A DNA stretch of 64,000 nucleotides, taken from NCBI GenBank assembly GCA_028571685.1, contig CM053143.1, positions 53,933,208 to 53,997,207 of the forward strand. Direction: 5' to 3'. The notes below the pieces were generated by a model. It was given only the letters and a program-made list of their open reading frames with translations. It ran no database searches and was not told the origin of the DNA. The translations under genes and the position numbers were made by a program. This document shows, piece after piece, positions 12,287 to 23,255 of the stretch. Position 1 is the first letter of the stretch. Every line of letters begins with the position of its first letter. This DNA is from Heterohyrax brucei (lineage: Eukaryota > Chordata > Mammalia > Hyracoidea > Procaviidae).

Positions 12287-12768
12287 TGTGTACCCAAAAC
12301 ATATCTATCAACTTGACTAGGCCATTGTTTCAGTCTTATGTGATTGTCCATCATTGTGTCATCTGATGTGATTTCCCTGTGTTGTAAATCCTACTCCTAT
12401 AAGTTAATGAGGCAGGAATATCAGTAGTTACGACAAAGAGGCAGGACTCAATTCACAAGATTAGGTTGTATCTGAAACCAATATCTTTTGAAAAGATATG
12501 AAAGAAAGAAGCAAACAGAGAGGTGAGGACCTCATACCACTAAGAAAAAAGAGCCAGGAGAATAGTGTGCCCTTTGGCTCCAGAGTCCCAGTGCTGAGAA
12601 GCTCCCCAACTGGAAAGATTGATGGCAAGGACATTTCTCCAGTGCCAGCGGAGATAGAAAGCCTTTCCCTGGAACTGACCTCTGAATTTAGGTTTCTAGC
12701 CTCCTAGACTGAGAAGTCATCTACTTGAGGTATTTCTGTTATAGCTGCACTAGATAACTAAGACATGA
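12287..12768 (+). mobile_element. MaLR-type 5' LTR
   Basis: Same family as the LTR at 31972-32368: CTAGGCCATTG, TTGTAAATCC, GACCTCATACCACTAAG and GAATTTAGGTTTCTAGCCTCC appear in the same order. It ends GCACTAGATAACTAAGACA. It is followed directly by MaLR internal sequence, so it is a 5' LTR and not solo. A plus-strand open frame at 12498-12707 is only a gap between stops in the LTR. Confidence 0.78.
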
Positions 12769-12848
12769 TTTGGTGCTTTGAGAGTGGGATGCTGCTCTAA
12801 CAGATACATAAAATGTAGAAGCACTTTTGAAACTGTGAATGGATAGAG
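12769..12848 (+). mobile_element. MaLR internal-region start
   Basis: The sequence after the LTR (TTTGGTGCTTTGAGAGTGGGATGCTGCT, then CAGATACATAAAATGTAGAAGC) matches the known start of MLT1/MST internal sequence, downstream of the primer-binding site. It is cut by an RTE insertion at 12849. No coding content remains. Confidence 0.65.
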
Positions 12849-14012
12849 GTGCATTTGTTTATTTTTTTGACAGTCTATGGTGTAGTCAATATTCTTCTCC
12901 AATAATTCAAACGTGCAAATTCTTCTTCACTCTTCTTTACTCATCATTCACCTTTCACATGCACAGGAGTTGACTGAGAACAACACTGCTTGAGGCAGGT
13001 GAACCTTATTTTCTTCAAAGTATTGTGTTTGCTTTACAACCCTTTCAAGAGATCTTTTGCAGTAGATTTGCCTAATACAATGCATCTTTTGATTTGTTGA
13101 CTGCTGCTTGCATGTGTGTTGAGTATGGATCCAAGTGGAATGAAATCCTTGACAGCCTCAATGTTTAACTTCATTTATCATGATGTTGCCTATTGATCCA
13201 GTTATGAGAATTTGTCTTTTCTTTATGTTGAGGTACAATCCATGCCAAAGGCTGTGGTCTTTTATCTTCATTAGTAAGTGTTTCAAGTCTTTCACTTCTA
13301 GCAAACCAAGTTGTGTTATCTACCTAATACAAGCTGTTATTGAGTGTTCCTCCAATTCTGATGCTCCCTTCTTCTTCATGTAGTCCAACTTCTAGTATTA
13401 TTTGGTCATCATCCAAACTGAATAACTAGGGTGAAAGATACAAGCCTGACATATATCCTTCTGACTTTAAAACATGTAGTATCTCTGTGCTGTCTTTGAA
13501 AGACTAGCTCTTGATTTATGTACAAATTCTCCAGGAGCACAATTAAATGCATTGGAATTCCTGTTCTTCACAGTGTTATCCATCAGTTTTTATGAACTAC
13601 ATGGCTGGATGGCTTTGCATAGTCAGTAGAACACAGGTGAACATTTTTCTAGTATTTTTTCACTTTCCACCAGGACTCGCCTGATATCAGCAATGGTATT
13701 TCTGGTTTGGTGCCCCCTTCTGAATCTGCCTTGAATTTCTGGTAGTTTCCCGTCAACAATTGCAGGAGCCACTTTTGAATGATCGTCCGCAAAATTTTTC
13801 TTGCATGTGATATTAATGATATCATTTGATAATTTCTACATGTAACAGACTCACCTTTTTTGAAAATAGGCATAAATATAGATTTCTTCCAGTCGGTTGG
13901 CAACTTTGCTGTCTTCCAAATTCTTTATCACAGAGAAGTTAGTACTTCAGGTGCTACATCCATTTGTTGAAATATCTGAATTGATATTCCATCAATTTCT
14001 ATAGCATTGCTT
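12849..14012 (-). mobile_element. RTE LINE, internal 1.2 kb
   Basis: Runs from the CAGTCTATGGTGTAGTCAATATTC block back through the RT domain to the segment before it. The open piece 13903-13649 carries the recognisable WKKSIFMPIFKKG and NYQMISLISHARKI regions of RTE RT. The catalytic YADD equivalent at about 13310-13335 is destroyed. The normal 3' end is missing, so this copy lost its tail after insertion. Confidence 0.85.
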
Positions 14013-14274
14013 CAAGCAAAACTGTGCTGTGACTACATGTGTATGCTGTGGTTATATCTAACAAAGTAAATACCTTAGTTGTTTAATTGCACCACAGACC
14101 TTCTAGATACAAAAGGAAAAAGTGTGCTGTTTTTTTAAGGACTAAATCTATGTTAAGATTTGCCATGAAATATTTCATGCATTAAATCAAATTTTTATAA
14201 AATCAAAAACTGAATATACATTTTCATTCAATCATAATAAAAAATAAAAAATTGTTTTTCCAAGACAAAAGAGC
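14013..14274. other. Unassigned
   Basis: A+T-rich, nothing recognised. Confidence 0.4.
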
Positions 14275-14482
14275 ATTCTTAGCTACCATTTGTTGAGCAT
14301 GTTTTATGTGTCCAGTGTTTTACATATATGAACACATTTAATTATTGAAATAATCCTGTGCAAGAGGTGTCCTCATGTTTATTTTGAGAATAATAAATAA
14401 GGTTCCAAGAGGTTAAGTTACTTCCATAATTCTGCACAGCAACAAAATTGGTAGGGACTGGATTTGAACTATAATTTGTCTG
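14275..14482 (-). mobile_element. MIR SINE
   Basis: Antisense MIR order is visible: CATTTGTTGAGCATG..TTTTACATATATGAACACATTTAATT, AAATAATCCTGTGCAAGAGG, GGTTAAGTTACTTCC, ending GGATTTGAACT. This is an ancient tRNA-derived SINE shared by all mammals. Confidence 0.75.
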
Positions 14483-14580
14483 AAGTGAAAGAATATATAC
14501 TTAATTGTTGAGTTGCACAAAGTTGCAAACACATCACTAACCAACTCTGTTTTTTAAGCAAGTTATTCAATACATTCATT

Positions 14581-14655
14581 TGTGTGTGTGTGTGTTTACT
14601 TTTGTTTGAGTGTTTGGTTTGTTTACACACACACACATAGACACACATATCATCC
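14581..14655. repeat. (TG)n followed by (AC)n
   Basis: TGTGTGTGTGTGTG at 14581-14594 is followed by ACACACACACA at 14625-14637, a small inverted dinucleotide pair that could fold. Confidence 0.85.
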
Positions 14656-14669
14656 TTTAAAGAAAATAC

Positions 14670-14890
14670 TGCAAAAGTTTTGAGGATCAAACCCTGGAGC
14701 CACGTGGTCTGAAGTTGAATCTCAGATCTTGTGCTTGCTATCTTCATGACGCTGCAGGAAATACTCAGTCTTCTTTAGTTATTGATTCCCTGCTCTGTAA
14801 AATGAGTATACGTAACTGGATTATGTGAGAACTAAACTACTAACTAACTATATTCAACATGCTTAACACAGTTTTTGGAACATAGTAAGA
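14670..14890 (+). mobile_element. MIR SINE
   Basis: Sense MIR: TGAAGTTGAATCTCAGATCTTG, then CCCTGCTCTGTAAAATGAGTATA, GAGAACTAAA and TTAACACAGTTTTTGGAACATAGTAAG. It lies 190 bases from the antisense MIR, forming an inverted pair. Confidence 0.78.
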
Positions 14891-14892
14891 AT

Positions 14893-14901
14893 TGTGTGTG
14901 T

Positions 14902-14941
<40 letters not shown>

Positions 14942-14946
14942 GTGTG
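14893..14946. repeat. (TG)n microsatellite
   Basis: About 54 bases of TG units with single TATG and GCGTG interruptions, directly after the MIR 3' end. Confidence 0.95.
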
Positions 14947-14962
14947 GATTTCCAATGTGACT

Positions 14963-15090
14963 GAAATACTTTTTATTTGTTTATTGTGATTGAGTGAAAG
15001 TGTACAATCCAGTTTAAATTTGCATGTCCGCCTATGTGCAGCTCCTACTGCTCTCATTGCCTGGTGACAGCACATTCCCCTTTTCTGTTG
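14963..15090 (-). mobile_element. L1 3'UTR terminal fragment
   Basis: Antisense match to the last 130 bases of the L1 3'UTR: TTGTGATTGAGTGAAAGTGTACAATCCAGTTTAAATT corresponds to the 'aaactttcacttaaagcacaat' end, followed by GCATGTCCGCCTATG. A short 5'-truncated insertion. Confidence 0.7.
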
Positions 15091-16724
15091 TATACAAATC
15101 ATATCCTCAAGAAATTTTAAATGTGAGGTTCTGATACCTATAAAAAGCAAATAACAATGCCTAATTTGTATTTGATTCACAGGGGTGTGATGAAATACAC
15201 ATGAGTTAGTGGTTGCAAATTGCCTCAAATAACACAAAAGTTCTATTAACTTATAAACATGGTTAGATATGTATTTTTATATAAGTACTAAATTCAGATT
15301 GATAAACATTGATCTTTTCATTTTTTCGTATACCTGCCTTGAACTAATTCAAGCTGCACAATATAGAAATGTTCATTGGCTTTTAAAAAAATTTTTTAAT
15401 AGTTAAATTGTTATTAACGTCACTTATATAAAACCAGGAATGCAGACACTAACATATAAGATACTACATATGCATCACCTAATATTTATTTTGCTCCTTC
15501 TTTAACATTTTTATGAGTTGTTTTCCTTAGACACATTTGAGAATTAATTCACACATGTGTATACTGTTGCATATCCACTAACACTCTCCACATGCATGAT
15601 TTAAGCCATCTGATGGATTGTGGGGATGAGCCACATGGCACACAGTTGAAAATAATTTTCTTTAACAAAAAACATAGGGTATTAAGTGGCTTGCAGTGTA
15701 GGTACTGACTCCAGCTATATACGGTACCTCAGAGTGACTAGGATACAAGCAGATAAAATACGTTTAGATTTCCCGAAAACAAGTTATTTTAATTCATGGC
15801 CATCTGTCTGAAGGTAAGAACACTTCCCGCTCAGCCACACACTTAAGCTGTGTTTGTTTTTAAATTTATGAATGTATAGGTACACTCTAATCATCCCGAA
15901 ACCCGCAGTGTTAGACATGAACTCTCTTTGACAGAGGAAATAGAGCAAGGGGAAAGACAGAGAGGGTGTGCATGGGTGAGTGTAAGGAGGGAAATGAAAT
16001 TGGATACTGACTAATTCAGAATCTCCTGTACCTGAATCTTCTATGTCTGTGACCACCAACAGCGTTTCCTCCACTGGAGCAATCAGACTTTAAATGTGTC
16101 TGTTGTACATTTTAGCTGCCTTGAGAGTTCTGGTAAAGAGATTTATCTGCTAAATGACACCGAGACTGCCAGATTCAACATAGGACAGTTTAAGTACATA
16201 GCATCATATACTGCCTGAGGTAGGTCATTTTATTTCTTTTCCTTTTAGTCTTTTCTTTTGAGGATGTTCCAAGAATACTGATTACCTGCACTGAAAATTT
16301 GTTCTCTGTAAAGTCAGTTTTATTGCTTTCTTCACACCAGTGATGGTATGCACTTAATGGAGCTTTCTTTAATAACAAACATGTACAGTAGAACTGCCAG
16401 TTTAGAAAAAAAAAAAAACTTAAGTTACTCAATGAGTTAAGTACCCATCGGTGCTTTTCAGAGAATTGTGATACTATTACTTAAAACAATAATAATGAGC
16501 CTAACATCTTTTGGTAAATGCGTGTGACTGGAGTGAGAGAGTTGACATTAAGGACCACACATTATGTGTCAGACAGTGTGTTAGTGGCTTACTACGTTTG
16601 TCAAAATTCATTTTTCTACAATCTTATAAATTGAAAAGATTAAAATTATGAGAATTTAGACAGTTTTCATCAATGGTTTGTCTGATATAAACATCTGTGT
16701 TCTTTTTATTTGGTATTACTTGTT
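15091..16724. other. Unassigned 1.6 kb
   Basis: No recognised repeat or gene. Weak MIR-like similarity near 16540-16680 is too diverged to call. The minus-strand frames at 15784-16074 and 16190-16432 have no recognisable motif or context. Confidence 0.4.
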
Positions 16725-16816
16725 TACTTTTTATTTTAAAAAACATCTATGTTTACAGAAAAGTTGTAAAGAAACTGCAGAGAATTCCCGTAAGCCACTT
16801 ACCTTGTTTTCCCTAT

Positions 16817-16885
16817 TGCTAACCCGGGTGGGGTAGTGGGTCACGCGATACCACTGCCAACCACAAGGTCAGCAGTTCAACATCT
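16817..16885 (+). mobile_element. AfroSINE head only (3' truncated)
   Basis: AACCCGGGTGGGGTAGTGGGT and GCTGCCAACC-like head with AAGGTCAGCAGTTCAA, the tRNA-derived half with A and B boxes. It stops abruptly before the tail, unusual because SINEs normally lose the 5' side. Confidence 0.75.
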
Positions 16886-17136
16886 TACATCAGTATGTAA
16901 TATTTGTGACGGTGAACCAGTATCGTTTTATTATTATGAATTTAAATCCATACTTTATTCAGTTTCTTTAGTTTTTAACCTAATGCCTTTTTTCTATTCC
17001 ATATCCATCTAAGATAAGACATTACATTTAGTCATCACATCTTCTTAGTCTCCTCTAGACAGTTCCTATGAATGTCGTTGCTTTGGATAACTTTGGCCCT
17101 TTTGATGAGTATTGGCCACATATTTTATACAGAAAA

Positions 17137-17300
17137 CAAACCAAATCCACTACAGTTGAGTTGATTCTGACTCATGGCAACCCTGTAGGATAGAGTAGAA
17201 CTGGTCCATAGAATTTCCAGGGAGTACCTGGAAGGTTTAAACTGCTGACCTTTTGGTTAGCAGACATAGCACTTAACCACTGTGCCACCAAGGTTTCTGT
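17137..17300 (-). mobile_element. AfroSINE, short form, near complete
   Basis: AACAAACCAAATCCACTACAGTTGAGTTGATTCTGACTCATGG tail, CCAGGGAGTACCTGG middle, and head ending CACTGTGCCACCAAGG. Inserted in the L1M. Confidence 0.92.
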
Positions 17301-17430
17301 ATTCTGTATAATAAGCCTCAATTGAGGTCTATATGATGTTTATTCTCGTAATTAAACCGGAATTAGAGGTTTTAGAAAGGAAGATTGCAAAAACATGTCA
17401 TTTTTATCACATTATATGAAGAATCCACCA

Positions 17431-19170
17431 CCAGTCTGTAAGTTTGTTGTACTGTGATAATTTGCATGTTGCTAGATGCTAAAAGCTATGCCATCAGTAT
17501 TTCAAATACCAGCAGAGTCACTTATGGTGGACATATTTCATTAGAGCATCCACAGTAAGACAGACTATGAAGAAGGTCGTAGGGATCTAATTCTGAAAAC
17601 TAGTCAACAAAAACCCTATGAATTGTAACATAATACTGGCTAAATATGATTCTGGAAGGTGAGCATTCCAGGTTAGAAAACAAAATATGACTGGAGAAAA
17701 GCTGCCTTCTCCAAGAAGAGCTGACATAATGAAACAAATTGAACAAAGCTTTCTGAATATTTGCTTGCTGCTATGACATGATTCAAAATGAGAAAAAAAA
17801 TAGCAGCCAACATCCATTATTTAAAAAACTGAAAGATTATTTAAAAAGCAGAGGGAAAGAAAGACCAAAATGAATTTTGGAAGAGTCTCCAAAACTTGCT
17901 ATTAAAGGCAGAGTAGCTAGAGTGAATGAAAGAGATGATAAACAAGGGTTGAACAAAAGATTTAAAAGAGTGGTTTGAGAAGACAGAGTAAATGATGATA
18001 TACACAAAGATCTGGAGTTAGAAAACTAAAAAAGAAGAACATACTCTCCATTTCTTAAACCAAAAGAATTAAAGTGAAAATTTAATCAGCTTGTTGCAAT
18101 ATTTAAAGATTCTGTGATTTCAGACCTGAATGATGCAGGAAGTCATCAAAAGAAGGAATAGAGAGAGTCCGCTGAAAAGCTGGTCAGTGTTCAACCATTT
18201 GAACAGGTAACATACTATAAGCAATCGTTAACACTTACTGGAGAAATTCAAGCTTCACAAAACAAAGCTCCAGGAATTGACAAAACTGAATACTTCTACA
18301 AACAGATGCATTAATGGAAGTGCTTACTCATGTATGTCACAAAATTTGGAAAACAGGTACCTGGTCAAGAAATACAATCAACTGAAATGTAGACTTTATT
18401 GCACAATATCATTGAAATCATATGCTAGAAAAGTTATGTAAAAAATATTGTGGGCATATATAGACAGGGAAGTCCTAGAAGTACCAGCTGGATTCAGAAG
18501 AAAACATGGAATAATGGGTTTATAGTTGATGTCAGGTGGATCTTGCTCAAAAGAAGAGAATACCAGGAAGGTGTTTACCTATGTTTTATCAACTATGCAA
18601 ATATGTTTTATTATGGAACATAATAAATTATGGAAAACATTATGAATGGCGTGAATCCCGGAACACTTACTTGTACTCATGCAGAACTGTACATAGATCA
18701 AACGGCAGTCATTGTAACAGAATAGTCTGTGTCTCTCATTCAAAGAGTTGTATCCTTTCATTTTACTCATTTAATCTGTATGCTGAGCAAATAATCCAAG
18801 AAACTGGGTTATATGAAGAACAATGTGGAATTGAAGGAAAATTCATTAACTACCTCTGATATGTCAATGTGAGAACTTTGGTTACTGAAAATGTCAACAA
18901 CTCTCACACATCCATCAGATGAAGGTCTAAGACTATAGCCTTCAATACAGATTACGTCTGTACCTGGAGAAATTTAAAAATTCTCACATCTGGGTAAATA
19001 GATGTCATGGTGAATGGAGAAAAAAATTGAAGATGTTAACAATTCAATTCTAGTTGAATTAACAATCAACTTCCACAGAAGCAGAAATCAGGAAATCAAA
19101 AGACATACTTCACTGGGAGAATCTGCTGCAAAAGACCTCTTTTAAATTTTCAAAAAAAAAGATGTATTAC
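17431..19170 (+). mobile_element. RTE LINE with 5' end and internal deletion
   Basis: Begins with the RTE 5' end (CAGTCTGTAAGTTTGTTGTACTGTG) and 5'UTR. At about 17820 it jumps from the start of the coding region directly to the segment just before the RT, so the whole endonuclease is deleted. RT-region blocks follow to AATCTGCTGCAAAAGACC at about 19120, where an L1 3' end interrupts. The RT motif near 18852-18870 is destroyed. The 107-codon frame at 18536-18859 is an RT remnant. Confidence 0.88.
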
Positions 19171-19462
19171 TCTGTGTCTTAAGTGTTGGCTTCAGTACTT
19201 GTTTCCACTCTGGGATGGCAGAAAGTCTAAAAGCCATGTTTCCAGGGGACCCTCCAGGTTGTTGGACTGGTTTCCTCTCAGAGGGAAGAGGAAAGGGTGG
19301 AGAGGAGGGGACAAGTGTTGGCTGAGATGATACTGGAAGTTAAGAGTGAAAAGGAAGGGTTGATGTCAAAGGGTGAGGAGAACAGAGAGTTGCAGAGAGG
19401 TGTGTACTCAGTGTTTTATATGGAAAATTGACTTGGATTGTAAACTTTATCACAAAAGCAAA
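19171..19462 (+). mobile_element. L1 3'UTR end inside RTE
   Basis: CCAGGGGACCCTCCAGG, a purine-rich G+A stretch at 19275-19410, and the terminal TGACTTGGATTGTAAACTTTATCAC. The RTE word AAAGATG occurs on both sides (about 19157 and 19467), consistent with a short target-site duplication. Confidence 0.78.
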
Positions 19463-19895
19463 GATGAATCTTTGATGACTATGATATGTTGTACCTAAGT
19501 CATCATAATTTCAATTGCCTTATATGTGTCCAAAACTGGATAATGAATAAAGGCACAGTAGATGTGTTTGGATTTTGGTGTTGGCAAAGAATATTCAACA
19601 AACTGGCAATAGAATGAACTAAATTGCCGAAAGAATGAACAAATATGCCTTAGAAGAAATACAACCAGACTGTTTCTTAGGAGTCACAAGGTGGGACTCA
19701 GACTCAAAGAAGACCATTCACTAGAAAAGGATATTACTTGTGGTAAAGTAGATGGCAAACGAAATCAAAGAAACTCTAAAAGCTCTAGATAGATACAAGA
19801 GTCACCACAATGAACTGAAACATACCAATGATCATGAAGATGGCAGAGGGCTGGGCAGCATAAGGTCATCATGAGTTGGAGTCAATAACAACATG
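19463..19895 (+). mobile_element. RTE LINE 3' end, continued
   Basis: Continues the RTE from 19170: TTTTGGTGTTGGCAAAGAATATTC at 19574-19597, AGAATGAACAAATATG, and the terminal core CATCATGAGTTGGAGTCAATAACAACA. Confidence 0.85.
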
Positions 19896-19919
19896 TTGAG
19901 GATGCATGATGTCAGTAGG

Positions 19920-20470
19920 ACTTATCACTCCCAATCTTAACTAGGAGAGATAATGTTAGTCAAGTTTCCATGCTGTAAAGTTAATTCTTTTCCCCCCTCT
20001 TACCATTTGGTATTGTTTGGAAGGAGCCACTGTGGCCAATTTATAATTAAGGGAAGGGGGTTTATCCTCCACTTCTTGAGTAAGGACTATCTATATTTGG
20101 AATTCTTCATGGAATATATGTCCATTTTCCCCCATTTATTTATTTGGTCATGCATTTATATCACTTTGAATTTATGGATATTTAATTTTATACTATAAGT
20201 TACGTTCCAGCATAACTTTATTTTATTGAAAACAAATTGTTGAGTCACATTGGGAGCTCTTTCAACTCATTCCAACCAAAAACACATCACTGTGTGTGTA
20301 TGTTTATGTTTGATTGCACATGCATGCATGCGCACATACGTATGCGTATATGTTTTGTCTGTTTAAACTTCCCTCTTTCCTTTCTGGCACTAAAAGATGT
20401 TTCAGGCTCAACTTGCATATGCCATGCCCCAACCTTAAAATCTGCCATTAGTTCAAGTAGTTTTAAATGA
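19920..20470. mobile_element. Ancient L1M 3'UTR, second part
   Basis: Resumes the L1M of 16725 after the RTE: CATGCTGTAAAGTTAATTC, CCCCCATTTATTTATTTGGTCATGC, CATTGGGAGCTCTTTCAACTC, then CTTTCTGGCACTAAAAGATGTTTCAGGCTC. The order matches the known L1M 3'UTR, so the RTE insertion can be removed cleanly in silico. Confidence 0.72.
20292..20353. repeat. Alternating purine-pyrimidine tract
   Basis: TGTGTGTATG..GCACATGCATGCATGCGCACATACGTATGCGTATATG: nearly unbroken purine-pyrimidine alternation with ATGC palindromes, inside the L1M. Potential Z-DNA or cruciform former. Confidence 0.7.
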
Positions 20471-22297
20471 CTAGATTGTTAGTTGGAAGAAAGGATATAT
20501 TTGAGTAGCAGAAATACTCATAATTAGAACTACTACCAATACAGATTATCCATTGAATGGTAGCTTTGGGGAGAGTACTAGTCGAGGTACTATGAGATAA
20601 TACAAATTAACTAGTTTTATTGTACGTTGCTCCTATAATTCACAACCGTAAATTAAAAAGTGAGAACACTTAAAAATTGCTAGCCAATGTTAATGTCAAG
20701 TTATATGAAATTCATATACCAATCAAGGAGATGGAGGTGGAACAGTTTTTAAGGGTAACAAAACTGATGGATGAATCTGTTCTGAAAGCATGTGATGTAC
20801 AGTAGCAGTAAGAGGCTGAGAAATGTTACTTAGTCCTGTACCATTGGCATTTCAGGTTCTCAATGGACAACAGCTGAATTAATGGACATGTATTGGCATG
20901 ACTTAGAGGAAAATATTTTTTTATGCAGAAAGAATGGCATTAGCAAGGAACATAGTAACTGCAAAAATAAAATTGAAAGTGCACACAGTAAGGAAATAAA
21001 TTTGGCTTAGAAAAGGTCCTGTATGAAAGTTATGTACATACAGAATATTGTTATATGTATAGATATATGAACTATATCGTGTGTGCATAACTTAAAATAA
21101 ATATTAATGTTAATATATTAAAATCTTATTCACTGAAGAATTAAAAGAATTAGTGGCATAAAAAATATTAGTTCTTTTAAATCAAAGTCTCCATTTACTT
21201 CACTATGACAAATGATAATTAAGGTGTCTTTACTATAAATCACTGAATAAATGAAATTTTACAATTGTTTTAAAATTAAATTGCCTGTGCTATTTCTGAG
21301 TTCCCAACAAATGACTTTTGAGTCTCACTAACTGCTAAGCATCTTGATCATTTTATAGCAATAACTTAGTCTGAGAATATTTAACGTGTAAAAGTTATGA
21401 AACATTCAAAAATTTACCACCACAAATGAAGCAACAAAAACAGTTGTACTAGTACCATTTTCTTGAGTAGTAGAATTAGCTCACACCTAAGTATTACTTC
21501 TCAGAGACTGACATGTGATTCAGCTGTAAGGATCTGCATAAAAACAGCTTGACAAGAAACTGGAGAGGAAAATAACACAGCTAGGTAATTTTAATGAGAA
21601 AATAATTTCTTACAGTCAATATAGATGACTTCTAAATTTAAAAGAAAAATTAATTACTGACTCTAGAATAAGTGGAAAACAATGCAAAATAAAGAAAAAA
21701 CTTTTTTATTTTTTATTAATTACAATAAAATAAAAATTCCAACATCTATCAGTTAACTCATCTATGATAAACCCTCAGCCCCCACCCACCCACATAGCCA
21801 ACGCAGTCATTTTCTTTTATGGATAATTCTCTTATTAAGTCTTTAGAACAGATATCTCATACAGGATTTGTCCTCTTGCTTATATTTGGCAGATGGTTAT
21901 TTTTTGACAGTAGGTGCAAATTATATTCATATGGGGAAAGTTTGAAAGAATTTCAAATACCTGGGCCATATCCTATCCAGAATGATCAGAATATCTTAGG
22001 ATGGGGTTTATTTACTATTTTTGCTGTGTGCTGTTTTGTTCTTAATCTCCCCATGAAGTTCTCCATCAGCCTGACTGAAATGGTGTCACAACTTGGACTT
22101 TAGGAATCTAATCCAATTCCCTGAATACTTACTTCTCATTCTTAAAATCTCATTTGTCAGCTGGAATCTTCAGTATCCTTCACCAATTCCCTCTTCTGCA
22201 TCAAGGCTCATCTGTTGCATTCTGTAGATACCAATTCCATACCACGGAAATTTTTTAGATGATCATGACGTGCTTAATTGTCTGTCTTTAGTTTACA
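20471..22297. other. Unassigned 1.8 kb
   Basis: A+T-rich with no recognised repeat or gene. The 94-codon plus frame at 21819-22103 shows no motif or neighbour that would support a protein. Confidence 0.4.
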
Positions 22298-22456
22298 TGA
22301 GGAAAACCTGGTGGCACAGTGGTTGCTGCAGCTGATAGCCCAAAGGTCAGAAGTTCCAATCCTCCAGGCATTCCTTGGAGATGCTATGGAGGCAGTTCTA
22401 CTTGGTTCTATAGGGCAGCTATGAGTTGGAGTTGACTTGGTGGCAGTGGGTCTTTT
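22298..22456 (+). mobile_element. AfroSINE, short form
   Basis: GAGGAAAACCTGGTGGCACAGTGGTTGC head, AGGTCAGAAGTTCCAATCC B-box region and tail CTATGAGTTGGAGTTGACTTGGTGGCAGTGGG. Confidence 0.92.
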
Positions 22457-22805
22457 GCTTTAGCTTACATGACAGCGAGCCTTGAAGGCAAAGAGAATGT
22501 TATTTCATTTTGTTTGCTCTACTATAATAAAAATTCGTATACAAACAATAACTACATGTTTTGAAAAATGAATGCATGCACGTGCTCATAAATGACAGAA
22601 CAACCTCTAAATTCCTGACTCTAGAGCTTGCCCTTCAATACTGCTGGTTATCATTTGTAACATTAATGAGTATTTTCACAGTTACTTTCTTATAAATTTA
22701 GGGCAACTTGAAAATTAAATGCAATGGGAAAGAAATAAAGAATAATAGATATGGAATTAATTGGAGAGAACATTTAGCAAGTTAAATAGAAGGTTATTGG
22801 CTCTT
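22457..22805. other. Unassigned
   Basis: A+T-rich, nothing recognised. Confidence 0.4.
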
Positions 22806-23030
22806 ATCATGCCTATAGAGCCCTGATGGTATAGTGATTCAGAGTCAGTAAGTGTTCCCCGATATCTGAAAGAACAGATTTCCAAGTCCACTAGGGACTC
22901 AACGGGAGAAAGGTGTGGCCGTCTGCCTATATAAACATTTACTATCTTGGCCACCCCATGTGGCAGTTCTATCCTGTCCTATAGGGTAACTATAAGTTAG
23001 AATTTACTTGAAGGCAATGGATTTTTCTTT
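22806..23030 (+). mobile_element. AfroSINE, long form
   Basis: GAGCCCTGATGGTATAGTGATTC head, GGGAGAAAGGTGTGGCCGTCTGCC long-form block, and tail GTTAGAATTTACTTGAAGGCAATGG. Confidence 0.9.
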
Positions 23031-23043
23031 CTTTATTTCTTTT

Positions 23044-23255
23044 GATTTAGTGGATCTATGTCTCTGTGATTTAAATGGCTAATGTGATTGGCTGCTACCC
23101 AGAATATTGGGGGTTCTAGTCTACCAAGAGACACCTGGGAAAAAAGTTTGGTGATTTGCTTCCAGAAAATTAGCCATTGAAGACTAGATGACACACAGTT
23201 GTACTCTGACACGCATGAGGTCACCATGAGTTAGAATCAACAGCAACTGGAAAAA
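23044..23255 (+). mobile_element. AfroSINE variant with divergent middle
   Basis: The middle differs from the other forms: CTAGTCTACCAAGAGACACCTGGGAAAAAAGTTTGGTGATTTGCTTCCAGAAAATTAGCCATTGAAGAC. The tail is standard (GTCACCATGAGTTAGAATCAACAGCAACTGG). The same variant occurs inverted at 33820-34026 and 58690-58930. Confidence 0.85.

Larger units (their letters stand above)
16725..17430. mobile_element. Ancient L1M 3'UTR, first part
   Basis: Recognised by ordered blocks of old mammalian L1 3'UTR: CAGAAAAGTTGTAAAGAAACTGCAGAG, AACATCTTACATCAGTATG, CCATACTTTATTCAGTTTC, ACATTACATTTAGTCATCAC, then AGAGGTTTTAGAAAGGAAG and TTTTTATCACATTATATGAA. Two AfroSINEs and one RTE sit inside. It resumes at 19920. 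Confidence 0.75.

Noticed and set aside
14863-15237. 124-codon minus frame with His-Thr repeats
   Set aside because: The repeat part is the translated (TG)n microsatellite and the rest covers MIR and L1 3'UTR remnants.
16540-16690. MIR-like stretch (CACATTATGTGTCAGACAGTG)
   Set aside because: Only the first word fits. The rest has decayed beyond a supported call.
21980-22090. Weak likeness to MER5/MER20 DNA elements
   Set aside because: Similarity limited to a short GATGGGG..CTCCCCA pattern, not enough to name a family.
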